Source of the DNA: Mycoplasmataceae bacterium
GTDB lineage: Bacteria; Bacillota_I; Bacilli_A; Mycoplasmatales; Mycoplasmoidaceae
Direction: 5' to 3'
Assembly: GCA_031282725.1 (NCBI GenBank)
Contig: JAITDD010000021.1
Span: 1 to 37,371 of the forward strand
DNA: 37,371 bases
Position 1 is the stretch's first letter. Every line of letters begins with the position of its first letter. A program made the translations under genes and the position numbers. Of the stretch, positions 10,042 to 17,095 are shown one piece after another. Below the pieces are notes generated by a model that saw nothing but the letters and a program-made list of their open reading frames with translations, was not told the origin of the DNA and made no database searches.

Positions 10042-11136
10042 ATGGATACTAAACAATTAATCACTAATAACCGTGCCCTTGTCTCTAAATTAAACGTCAA
10101 TTCTTTTAATCAAATTGTTAAACAAGCAAAGAAAAATAAAGATACTTCCGCTTTTATCTCCTTTATTGAAAATATCCAAACTTCTTTAAATGCAAAAGAA
10201 CCATTTGCTTCTTCCTCTTGTTTAAGAAAAATGGTATCTTCTTTTAAAAGACAAGAAAAAATGCAAAAGCTTCTTCTTTCAGGAATTATTAAAGATAAAA
10301 CAAAACAACAAAAACTTAAAAAAGCACTTGATGCCGAAAAACAATATTTTAAAATTCTTCCAATAGATTGTACAAACAAATTTATCTCAAAATGCGTTAA
10401 ACAATTAGAAAAAATTCAAATAAACGAAATTAAAAACCCTGACCCTTCTGATGTCGTTTATTTAGAAAATGTCACAAAATACTACTACAACAACAGTATC
10501 TCCACCAGAGTTTTAGATAACGTCTCTTTAAAAATAAAAGAAGGAACCTTTGTTGTTATTTTAGGACCTAGTGGTAGTGGGAAAACAACCCTTTTAAACC
10601 TTATCTCTGGAATGGATATCCCAAGCTGTGGACAAGTTATTGTTTGTAACGAAAACCTAACTAATATGAGCTCTTCCAAACTAACAGATTTCCGTTGTCG
10701 TAACATCTCATATGTTTTCCAACAATATGGTTTGCTTCCTAACCTTACCGTAAAAGAGAATGTTGAAATTGGAGCTAATTTACAAAAAAATCCAAACTTC
10801 AAACTAGACATTGATGAGGTTTTAAAATCTGTAGGATTGGAAGAAAATAAAAAAAAGATGCCCTATCAACTTTCAGGAGGGCAACAACAAAGAGCTGCTA
10901 TTGCAAGAAGTATTGCAAAAAACCCTAAAATCCTTTTCGGAGATGAGCCTACAGGAGCTGTTGATCAAAAAAACTCTGACAATATCATAAAACTATTCAA
11001 AGATATTAATAAAAAATACAAAACAACAGTTATTATCGTTACCCACAACCCTGACATTGCGAAAATTGCGGATATGGTAATTAATGTTAATGATGGTAAA
11101 TTGAACATCTCCTATAATACCCCTTCTTCTAAATAA
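10042..11136 (+). CDS. ABC transporter ATP-binding protein (MG467/MacB-LolD-like)
   Basis: 364 residues. The first 135 residues are a charged, helical extension not found in plain LolD-type ATPases. An ABC domain follows: Walker A GPSGSGKT at 175-182, Q-loop VFQQYGLLPNLTV, signature LSGGQQQR at 277-284, Walker B ILFGDEP with D301 and E302, and switch H335. The FQQ-LLP-LTV spacing and GDEPTGAVD are typical of the MacB/LolD/FtsE group, matching the FtsX-type permease directly upstream, so the two probably form one transporter. A TATAAT at 10026-10031 overlaps the upstream stop and ends 10 nt before this ATG, so an internal promoter is possible. Confidence 0.88.
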   Translation: MDTKQLITNNRALVSKLNVNSFNQIVKQAKKNKDTSAFISFIENIQTSLNAKEPFASSSCLRKMVSSFKRQEKMQKLLLSGIIKDKTKQQKLKKALDAEKQYFKILPIDCTNKFISKCVKQLEKIQINEIKNPDPSDVVYLENVTKYYYNNSISTRVLDNVSLKIKEGTFVVILGPSGSGKTTLLNLISGMDIPSCGQVIVCNENLTNMSSSKLTDFRCRNISYVFQQYGLLPNLTVKENVEIGANLQKNPNFKLDIDEVLKSVGLEENKKKMPYQLSGGQQQRAAIARSIAKNPKILFGDEPTGAVDQKNSDNIIKLFKDINKKYKTTVIIVTHNPDIAKIADMVINVNDGKLNISYNTPSSK

Positions 11137-11219
11137 GTTAGTTTTAAAGATTCATCGGTCAATGCTAACTCTTTTTCTTTATTTCTAAAATCTCTCGTTT
11201 GTGTCTGAAGACTTTCCTC

Positions 11220-11290
11220 TTTCTTTTTTCTAGAATGAAGGAAAATAAGAAAATTGAACCTACTTACAAATTTGTGGAATAGTTTTGTTC
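11220..11290. repeat. Possible decayed copy of the ssrA 3' end and its downstream flank
   Basis: Bases 11220-11237 (TTTCTTTTTTCTAGAATG) are identical to 12301-12318, the sequence at and just past the tmRNA 3' end. The resemblance continues more weakly into the tmRNA part: of the next 22 bases about 14 match, including AATTGAAC from the T-arm region. After that it fades. The copy has the same orientation as ssrA and would lie on the far side of the gene at 11369-12130. It could be a leftover of an element that integrated at the ssrA 3' end, or of a tandem duplication. Part of the identity is a T-rich tract, so chance is not excluded. Nothing else is seen in 11137-11333. Confidence 0.35.
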
Positions 11291-11333
11291 TATATTTTGG
11301 TTGTATAAATTTGATAAACATAATATTGAATAC

Positions 11334-11371
11334 TTTTATTAACAAACGAATTTGAATATACAAGTATATTA
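11334..11371. repeat. 38-bp direct repeat, copy 1 (3' end of coiled-coil gene)
   Basis: This sequence matches 12993-13030 at 35 of 38 positions. It contains the palindrome-like ATACAAGTAT and covers the stop codon of the minus-strand gene that begins just to the right. The second copy sits at the same place behind the related pseudogene. It could be a shared transcription end or a recombination tract. Confidence 0.7.
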
Positions 11372-12130
11372 TTTGTCAAGATGAAGTTTATCTTCTTTTT
11401 TATTTTTTTTCCCTTTCTTTTTGGAATTCCTCAATTTATTTTCTAGCTTTGGCAAAACAAAACTTTCAAATTCATTTCCTTTTTTTGCTGGTTTGATAAG
11501 TCTTGCTGGAAACACAAGCTTCATTTTAACGGTTACATGAGTTTTGTCTTTTTGTTCTTCTAATTCTTCCTTAGCGAATCTGGTTCATAATACCTTTTTG
11601 TATTCTAGCTCTATATCCCGTTCTAACCGCTTATTTTCTTCTGCTAATCTAGCGTTTTCCTCCGTGAGTTTTTTGATTTCTTGGATTAAAATCTGTTTGT
11701 AAATTTGTTTCGATTTTGTGATTTGAGGATGGGCGTTTTCAAAAATTCGTGAATATTTATTTAAACTTAAACATTTACCAATTTTTTTATTAATTGTTAG
11801 AAAATTATCTTCTAATTCTTTTAATTTAAGAATATTTTCAGGAAGATTATTAAAATAAATATCAGTTCTCCTTTCTTTTAATGGAACAAAAATTAAACTT
11901 GTAATTGGTAAAAGATTTTTATTATTATTGAAATAATAACACAACTCATATTCCTTGTCGTTGCGCAAGTTTTTTTCTGATATACTAATCAATATATCAC
12001 TATTACTAAAACCTACAAATGGACGATTTTTGTATTTGTTTTTAATTAGCTCTTCTTTTGTAAAAATTTTTTCTAAATATTCGGGTGAAATAAAATAATA
12101 TCCAGCTTTTATTTTGTTTTTATTTTCCAT
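11369..12130 (-). CDS. Coiled-coil protein with a possible ToxN/MazF-like N-terminal domain (intact family member)
   Basis: 253 residues, minus strand. The N-terminal half has the pattern GYYFISPEYLEKIF, NRPFVGF and LLPITSLIFVP. This recalls the beta-barrel toxins of the ToxN/AbiQ and MazF/PemK groups ([F/Y]..S..Y, P[F/Y][V/I]G and P[I/L]TS), which cut RNA. The likeness is by eye and weak. Residues about 150-185 form a charged coiled coil (LTEENARLAEENKRLERD). A motif KEELEEQKDKTHVT and a basic tail rich in KKKGKK follow. Two broken relatives at 13028-13768 and 14377-15239 share the coiled coil but not the N-terminus. The ATG at 12130 was preferred to one 6 bases upstream because it lies exactly 6 nt after TATAAT. 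No antitoxin gene or tandem RNA repeat is seen beside it. Confidence 0.75.
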
Positions 12131-12136
12131 ATACAA

Positions 12137-12142
12137 ATTATA
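12137..12142 (-). promoter_or_regulatory. TATAAT -10 box, leaderless start of the coiled-coil gene
   Basis: Minus-strand TATAAT followed by 6 nt (TTGTAT) and the ATG. The same 6-nt spacing recurs at the related genes at 13768 and 15239. The remaining bases up to the tmRNA 3' end (12143-12300) show no gene or clear structure. Confidence 0.6.
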
Positions 12143-12300
12143 AATTTATATATAAACCTGTTGATTATTTTTTCACAGATTCGGTGTTTTTATTATATTC
12201 GGAGTAAATTTTTATTTCAGGAAGTATATAACTTGTTTTTTTTATTTAACTAGTTACAATATTCCTAACCTTATAAACTTGTGTACCTTATTTAACAAGA

Positions 12301-12318
12301 TTTCTTTTTTCTAGAATG
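12301..12318. repeat. 18-bp repeat at the ssrA 3' end (second copy of 11220-11237)
   Basis: TTTCTTTTTTCTAGAATG, identical to 11220-11237. Its last two bases belong to the tmRNA CCA end, and the rest is immediate downstream flank. TTCTAGAA inside it is palindromic. Confidence 0.6.
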
Positions 12319-12717
12319 GTGGAGATGAGGAGAATTGAACTCCTTTCCAAAATTATCTTTTATCAAAGTACTACAGTTTAGTTGTATTTTAACTTTCATT
12401 ATAAATTATGGTAATACAACAACCATTTATAATATATGATGCTAATTTTCATTTCTTAACGCACCAAATTAAGAAATATAGATTTTTATTTTTTGTATGT
12501 CGGTAAAAACCTAAAACCAAACATACTTATAGTCAGTTACCCTTATGCTACAAACGCGTAGCTAGAATAGTTTTGACTTGAAAGTTGAGCAACTTCGTAG
12601 TCGGAAAGTTGAACAGCTTCAGAATTAGCGTTGTCATGTAACAATACCTCGAGCTATAAAGGGCTGACCCTACTGCACTTGGATAAGCAATAATCTTGTC
12701 GATACCATTGCATCCCC
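12317..12717 (-). ncRNA. ssrA: tmRNA (SsrA)
   Basis: 401 nt on the minus strand. tmRNA rescues stalled ribosomes with SmpB by acting as tRNA-Ala and then as a short mRNA. The 5' end reads GGGGATGCAATGGTATCGAC, and the conserved AAGTGCAGTAGGGTCAGCCC follows. The 3' end carries the T-arm (GGAGTTCAATTCTCC) and a pairing acceptor strand CATCTCC, then A and an encoded CCA. The tag frame runs from GCT at 12629 to TAA at 12543 and encodes 28 residues, beginning ANSEAVQLSDYE and ending SSYAFVA. Long tags ending in small apolar residues are typical of mycoplasmas, where Lon rather than ClpXP is thought to degrade tagged proteins. Confidence 0.95.
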
Positions 12718-12723
12718 AATAAT

Positions 12724-12729
12724 GTTATA
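12724..12729 (-). promoter_or_regulatory. -10 box of tmRNA (TATAAC)
   Basis: Minus-strand TATAAC lies exactly 6 nt before the first G of tmRNA. Because the RNA 5' end is fixed by acceptor-stem pairing, this site gives a local calibration of the -10 to +1 distance, used here to judge the other promoters. Confidence 0.6.
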
Positions 12730-12735
12730 TATAAA

Positions 12736-12846
12736 ATGGAAATTATGCGAAAACACTTTGAGTTATATGATATGCAGTTTCACCTTTTTAACTTATTCTT
12801 ATCTTTGATATTATTAGTACTTTTCTTTAGTAATTGTTCCAAATAA
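12736..12846 (+). CDS. Possible 36-residue membrane peptide
   Basis: A short plus-strand frame starts at ATG 12736, divergent from ssrA. It reads MEIMRKHFELYDMQ, then about 17 strongly hydrophobic residues, and ends FFSNCSK. It is preceded by TATATAAA with almost no gap. The composition suits a single membrane helix, and small toxins of this shape exist, but AT-rich DNA makes such frames by chance. There is no Shine-Dalgarno sequence. The rest of 12847-12992 shows nothing I can assign. Confidence 0.15.
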   Translation: MEIMRKHFELYDMQFHLFNLFLSLILLVLFFSNCSK

Positions 12847-12992
12847 TTGTCTACACAAACTATTATGCAATTTATTAAATATTTTTATCACCAATGTTTA
12901 TATCATTTTTATTCAATAGTTTTATTGTATATGTTTGTCATAAAAAATGTATCCAACATTAGCATAATCATTGTTATCAATATTGTAATAAT

Positions 12993-13030
12993 TTTTATTC
13001 ACAAACGATTTTGAATATACGAGTATATTA
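12993..13030. repeat. 38-bp direct repeat, copy 2 (3' end of coiled-coil pseudogene)
   Basis: This matches 11334-11371 at 35 of 38 positions and likewise covers the 3' end of a minus-strand family member. The two copies flank the segment holding the intact gene and ssrA, which suggests an old tandem duplication of gene plus ssrA region. Confidence 0.7.
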
Positions 13031-13768
13031 TCTACTCAATTGAAATTCATCTTCCTTTTCTTTCTCCTTATCCTTTTTTTGCTACTTCAATACTCCCATT
13101 TTCGCTTTTTCATTCATTGCTTTTATATGTTTGTTTCACATTTCTTTAAATTCATTAATAGATTCTTCATCATGGTGTTTAAAAATTGTATCAATAAATT
13201 CGTGAGCAAGAATTTTATCTTTTTCTAATTCGATATTTTGTTTTTTATTAGTATCATTCTCTTGTTTTAAATGTTTATTTTCTTCCGATAATTTACTGTT
13301 TTCTTGAATTAATTTTTCAATTTTAAAAATGAGATTTGATGAATATATCGAATTAAATTTTTCTGTTATTTGGTTTTTATATTCATTTTCAATACTTCGT
13401 GAAGGATTTAGTTTAAGAACTTCGCCTCTTTTAATTAATCCGATTCTATTGATTAATACTCAGCTTTCTTTATGTTTTTTATCTTTATCATCTCATCATT
13501 TTCTAACTAAAATCGATGTTTCCGGACTACATATTTCGGGGTGACTTGACATTTCGAAATATAAAAAGTTGCCAGAAAGTAGTTTATTAGTGGAATAAAT
13601 TAATATTGGTCATTTTCCTTTAATTTCGATACCTAAGAATTTTTTTCCTAATTCGATATCACTTATTCAAAATGTACACCATTTAAATTTACTTTAATCG
13701 ATATCAGTCATATTTGTTAAAATCGGGGCCGTAGTCCCATCAAAACAAAACTCTATAGTATTGCTTTT
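13028..13768 (-). pseudogene. Coiled-coil family member with PemK/MazF-like N-terminus, broken by stop codons
   Basis: A minus-strand frame beginning 6 nt after a TATAAT box, at a codon that is now AAA rather than ATG. It reads ...IEFCFDGTTAPILTNMTDID, meets TAA at 13696-13694, and continues SKFKWCTFWISDIELGKKF. The next part, WPILIYSTN, SSHPE, ILVRKWW, ESWVLINRIGLIKRGEVLKL, resembles the small beta-barrel of PemK/MazF RNase toxins (inference). A coiled coil follows (LIQENSKLSEENKHLKQEN). A TAG at 13084-13082 interrupts a basic tail KKDKEKEKEDEFQLSR that ends at 13028. An internal ATG at 13711 lies only five codons before the TAA. Two in-frame stops and a lost start point to a dead copy. TAA and TAG are true stops in this code. 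Confidence 0.6.
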
Positions 13769-13774
13769 GTTAAT

Positions 13775-13780
13775 ATTATA
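13775..13780 (-). promoter_or_regulatory. TATAAT box retained in front of the broken toxin-like gene
   Basis: Minus-strand TATAAT, 6 nt before the frame of the pseudogene. The sequence just upstream (AACCTAAA and surroundings) resembles the stretch upstream of the related gene at 15239, so the promoter belongs to a duplicated module. Confidence 0.4.
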
Positions 13781-13807
13781 CAAATTTTTTCAAAATTTAG
13801 GTTTAAA

Positions 13808-13862
13808 CTTAAGCTACAAAATTCTTTAAAATCGTGGAAGCAACATTAAACAATGTAAAGTT
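13808..13862 (-). repeat. Duplicated gene tail, copy 1 (next to IS1634-like end)
   Basis: On the minus strand this encodes FTLFNVASTILKNFVA and a stop. It matches FIMFDVASKISKNFG at 15277-15336, both in protein and in DNA, with the shared core TGGAAGCAACAT on the plus strand. The IS1634-like end lies directly beside it, so the element probably inserted into or recombined with a copy of this unknown gene. Confidence 0.55.
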
Positions 13863-14416
13863 TCCCTGAGTTTCGCAGTTCAGTGTAAAGTTTTTTTGTA
13901 GTTTTAAGAATAGAAAACATTAAAAAAATGCGAAAACTAAACATAGTATAATTTTACTTTAAAATTTTCGCTTTTTCTTCGTGCAGGTATTCGTTGGTTA
14001 CGGAAAAAATTTCAAAATTAACATTATTTTTTTCTGAAATGTCCCTAATAAACTTTTTATATTGCTCTACTTGTGGAAAAAATAGTAGCGACAATAAATC
14101 GTTTAACTTATACATTTTCAAATCCTTTAAACTTTTAGCGATAGTTTTAACAGAATATTTTGGTTTCAAGGAATTAGATTTTTCTTTTGGTAGTTCCAAT
14201 TGTAACAGTCTTACAAGTAAAAGTGCGATAAAACAAGTAAAAAAAATGAGAATCTATTCTTTCTTTTAAATAATGTCTAACTGGTCTTGCTTTAAAATCA
14301 CTTTTAACAACTCTAAACGATTCTTCTATTTTTCATAATTGGCGATATTTTGCAGCAATTTGTCTTCCTGTTAATGTTAAATCATTAGTGATAATGAAAT
14401 AAATACCGTCTCAATA
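13863..14416 (-). mobile_element. 3' fragment of an IS1634-like (IS4 superfamily) element
   Basis: The right end of the element is read at about 13863, where the minus strand carries AACTGCGAAACTCAGGG 3' of the transposase. On the left it is cut off: near 14411-14416 the sequence switches abruptly from transposase to the coiled-coil gene family (GTTACATGAG), so its 5' two-thirds and left inverted repeat are missing. The element can therefore not move by itself. Confidence 0.6.
13954..14412 (-). pseudogene. Truncated, frameshifted IS1634-like transposase (C-terminal part)
   Basis: The fragment reads DGIYFIITNDLTLTG, then YRQLWKIEESFRVVKSDFKARPVRH. The E-x6-K spacing in WKIEESFRVVK is the IS4-superfamily signature that holds the last catalytic Glu of the DDE triad. 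After KERIDSH the frame is lost in a run of eight A (14239-14246 on the plus strand) and resumes as CFIALLLVRLLQLELPKEKSN, ending at 13954. One base too many in that run explains the break. The first two catalytic acidic residues would lie in the missing part. Confidence 0.7.
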
Positions 14417-15239
14417 GTTACATGAGTTTTGTTTTTTTGTTTTTCTAATTCTTCTTTACTAATTTCGATCCGTAACTTGTTTTCGTTTTTTAATGTGATA
14501 TATTGTTTTTTCATGGTAATGTTTTCTTCTAATAATCTAGAGTTTTCTTGAATTAATTTTTCATTCTCTTCTCTAAGTTTACGGTTTTCTTGTTCATTGC
14601 TATCAGGTTGATATTTCGTCTTAGTGTTTTTGTTAGACATTTCTTTAAGATTCTGTTTTGTTTCATTTAAAATGATTTTTCCATACCCGGCGACATAATT
14701 AGTCAAATCATATACTTCCTCAGGTTTTGATATCGTTCAAATAAATTTTGTATTTTCTGAAGCGATTTGTGAAAATCGTTTAATGAATTTATATGTTAAT
14801 ATCTTTATTTCTGGAACCATTAATTTATTTTTACTTGAATAATTACTATCTTTCAAATAGTTAAAACCATTTTTAACCATAAATTTTCTTATTTCCAAAT
14901 AGTGCTTATAATCGAAATTTTTATCTTTTGTGTCCAAATTCTTTTTTCATATTAGATTAATTTCATTTCTTTTCAACAGTTTAAAAGATCATCTGGTTCA
15001 TTATTTCTATAGATTTCCATGAAATTTACTTTATTTCAGATTTCTTTATTTTTTTCTAAAATCGCATGAGCTAAATCATATAAATAAAACCAAGTTTGAT
15101 CCTTACCACCGACATAATACTTCCCGTCTATAAATACTAATTCCCCTCATTTCATTCACTCATGTATTTGTTTTTCTTCCTCTTTTGTTAATGGTTTTTT
15201 TCATTCAACTTCCAATCGGTTTTTTTTATTTAACTCCAT
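14377..15239 (-). pseudogene. Coiled-coil family member, frameshifted and fused to IS debris
   Basis: The minus-strand ATG at 15239 lies 6 nt after TATAAT and reads MELNKKNRLEVEWKKPLTKEEE, then ELVFIDGKYYVGGKDQTWFYLYDLAHAIL. Near 14983-14986, a run of four A on the plus strand, the frame shifts by one. One more base there would give DDLFKLLKRNEINLIW, and the protein continues through LDTKDKNFDYKHYLEIRKFM, a UGA Trp, and a coiled coil (KLIQENSRLLEENITMKKQ). The motif KEELEKQKNKTHVT closely matches KEELEEQKDKTHVT of the intact gene at 11369-12130. Directly after it the sequence becomes IS1634-like, so the basic tail is lost. The N-terminal domain differs from the other two members and I do not recognise it. 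Confidence 0.65.
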
Positions 15240-15245
15240 ACCACA

Positions 15246-15251
15246 ATTATA
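15246..15251 (-). promoter_or_regulatory. TATAAT -10 box of the frameshifted coiled-coil gene
   Basis: Minus-strand TATAAT followed by TGTGGT and the ATG at 15239, again a 6-nt gap with no ribosome binding site. Confidence 0.5.
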
Positions 15252-15264
15252 TTTTCGGTTTAGG

Positions 15265-15658
15265 TTAGAATAAATGCTTAAGTCCAAAATTCTTCGAAAT
15301 CTTGGAAGCAACATCAAACATAATGAAATTCGTTCCTAATAATGCAACTAACTTTTTATCAATCATTTTCTTCTATAGCATCAGCTTTTCAATCATCATA
15401 AAGCCCGTCATGTTTTTTGCAAAGAAGTTGATTAATATATTTATGAAATTGTTTAAATCTAGTGACAATCAAGAAAGAAAAAGCTATACAACTTTCTTGA
15501 TGTCCATTTGATCTTTCGCCGGGATAATATCACCCATCGGAATCATATTGCATGTATTTAGATTCAAGCAAAGCATTTAACATCTCATTAAACATATATT
15601 CATCATCTTTATATTCGATGTTTTGAACCTCTAAATAAACCCCGTAATTATATTTTGA
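15265..15658 (-). pseudogene. Degraded gene of unknown function (duplicated tail, copy 2)
   Basis: One minus-strand frame reads VYLEVQNIEYKDDEYMFNEML and continues to a stop at 15356; its first ATG is at 15595. A second frame carries NNFINILINFFAKNMTGFMMIEKLML, a TAG, then KKLVALLGTNFIMFDVASKISKNF and ends at 15265. The end of the second frame matches the gene tail at 13808-13862. The simplest reading is one gene with a frameshift and stop codons. A TATAAT at 15652-15647 lies upstream, with GTT where a start would be expected. I cannot assign a function. The plus strand has a hydrophobic frame over the same bases, which I take as its shadow. Confidence 0.35.
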
Positions 15659-15799
15659 CTAATATAAATTGGGCACAGAAATATTTTAGTATACAGTCAA
15701 GTTTGCATTTTCATCATGAAATGTGGTGATTTTTATTCTTATCATAGTGAAGGACAACTCCAAGCTCGATAGTAGAGTTTACATTTTTTAAATTTTAAA
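15659..15799. other. Intergenic stretch without a recognisable feature
   Basis: AT-rich spacer between the decayed minus-strand region and the plus-strand genes. I see no open frame, strong hairpin or repeat in it. Confidence 0.4.
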
Positions 15800-15805
15800 T
15801 ATAAT
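15800..15805 (+). promoter_or_regulatory. TATAAT -10 box, leaderless start
   Basis: TATAAT followed by TTAACT and the ATG at 15812, a 6-nt gap equal to the -10 to +1 distance measured at ssrA. No Shine-Dalgarno sequence can fit. Confidence 0.6.
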
Positions 15806-15811
15806 TTAACT

Positions 15812-16924
15812 ATGCCTTCATTCCAGTCTATCATTGCTTCTAATCTTCAATTATGAAACGAATATTACAATGCGTCATATAACAACTTATTCCAAATTGA
15901 ATATGTACTTTCTTCCAGACTTAACAATCGAGATATATTTAAATATATCAATCCTGCAACAGGTGATGTATCATTATTTTCGTTAATAAGTCCACAAAGT
16001 CCAGAAGATAGAGATATTGTTGACCCTATAAAATCTATAATTTCTTACAATGGAAGTATTGGTGGTGTTGTACCCCCATCTTTTGTTGAATCTACTAGTC
16101 GAAATGATGTGATTAAAAACGGTATTATTCTAAGAGCTGCACATGCTCGAGCTGTCGATGTATTTGTTAATAATGTTTCAAAAAAACAACAACTTTTAAA
16201 AGAAATTTATGAACTTGAAAAAATGTATTCTGAAAACGAAAAATTCCAAAAAGAATGATGACATCTATCGTCTACTAAAAGACAACATAATGCTAGTATT
16301 GTTTCTAAAGCCGAAGAAATATCTACGAAATACCATGTAACTCTTAATCGTGGTTCAATAAATCCATTAGCTGATATTCCTAATTTTGTTACCTTAACAA
16401 AAGATCGAACTAAAGAACAAATTAATAATCATTTTTCAACTTTTACTACTAGAATGCAAGATTTAAATACATTTGCCTCTTCTTTTCCTGTTGACCAACT
16501 AACTCAAATGCGAACACTTGCTAATTCCCTTAACCAATCATCTTCAGTTGTTTACTCTTTAACTGCTGTTGAATTAAAAAAAGAACTTGATTTAGAAGTT
16601 CCTAAAACTCCAGAAATAGATCGCCTTCTTGAAACAAGTTTAATGGGCAGATCTAGTTCAGCAACTTCTCAAGCTATATATGATCCACAACAATTATCAG
16701 TTAATAGAACCACTATCATAACTGCTATCGAATCTGCTAAAACGAGAATTGAAAGTGTTAAACAAAGAACTGATGATGAAGAACAAGCAGTAAACCTATG
16801 TCAAAACGCATCTTCCATTGTCTTTTCCGGAGCTCAAATCCCTGAATATGTAGAACCACAACCTCCAACTTTTCTTGAAAGATGTAAATCTGCAATCGTT
16901 AATTTCTTTTCCGGAAATTATTAA
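15812..16924 (+). CDS. Hypothetical soluble protein, 370 residues
   Basis: I do not recognise a family. The protein begins MPSFQSIIASNLQLW, has no signal peptide and no clear membrane helix, and is rich in Ser, Thr, Asn and Gln. A coiled-coil-like helix (KKQQLLKEIYELEKMYSENEKF) lies at about 130-150. The C-terminus ends in a Pro-rich link (EYVEPQPPTF) and a short amphipathic segment (AIVNFFSGNY). UGA Trp codons near residues 15 and 150 keep the frame open. The start codon is set by the TATAAT 6 nt upstream. The next gene, also unknown, is in the same direction but has its own promoter. A structural or cytoskeletal role is possible but unproven. Confidence 0.75.
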
Positions 16925-17080
16925 TTAATCGGTTTTTGATATTTATTTAATTCAATAAGTATTCGTTTTCTCTTTGAAATTAAAGAAAAAAGAATAACAA
17001 CTTTTCTTCGTAAATAAAAGAATAAAAATATTTGGATTTGCTCCTATTTTCCTGTCTTCCACCAAAATAAAAATTCTACC

Positions 17081-17086
17081 TATAAT
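17081..17086 (+). promoter_or_regulatory. TATAAT -10 box, short or no leader
   Basis: TATAAT, then 9 nt, then the ATG at 17096. The gap 16925-17080 before it has no gene or strong hairpin that I can see. Confidence 0.55.
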
Positions 17087-17095
17087 AACATCAAA

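Noticed and set aside
11137-11219. Factor-independent terminator after the ATPase gene
   Set aside because: Only a weak GTTAG/CTAAC pairing with a long loop is present; not convincing.
12143-12300. Tandem RNA repeats expected of a type III toxin-antitoxin system upstream of the ToxN-like gene
   Set aside because: No short tandem repeat or strong hairpin was found there, so a type III antitoxin RNA is not supported.
13040-13228. Phe-rich plus-strand frame
   Set aside because: It is the shadow of the coiled-coil pseudogene on the other strand (runs of Lys/Glu codons give Phe/Leu/Ser opposite).
15302-15560. Hydrophobic plus-strand frame resembling a membrane protein
   Set aside because: It is antisense to frames that share a tail with 13808-13862, and it has no promoter or ribosome binding site; Phe/Ile-rich frames are common opposite Lys/Asn-rich genes.
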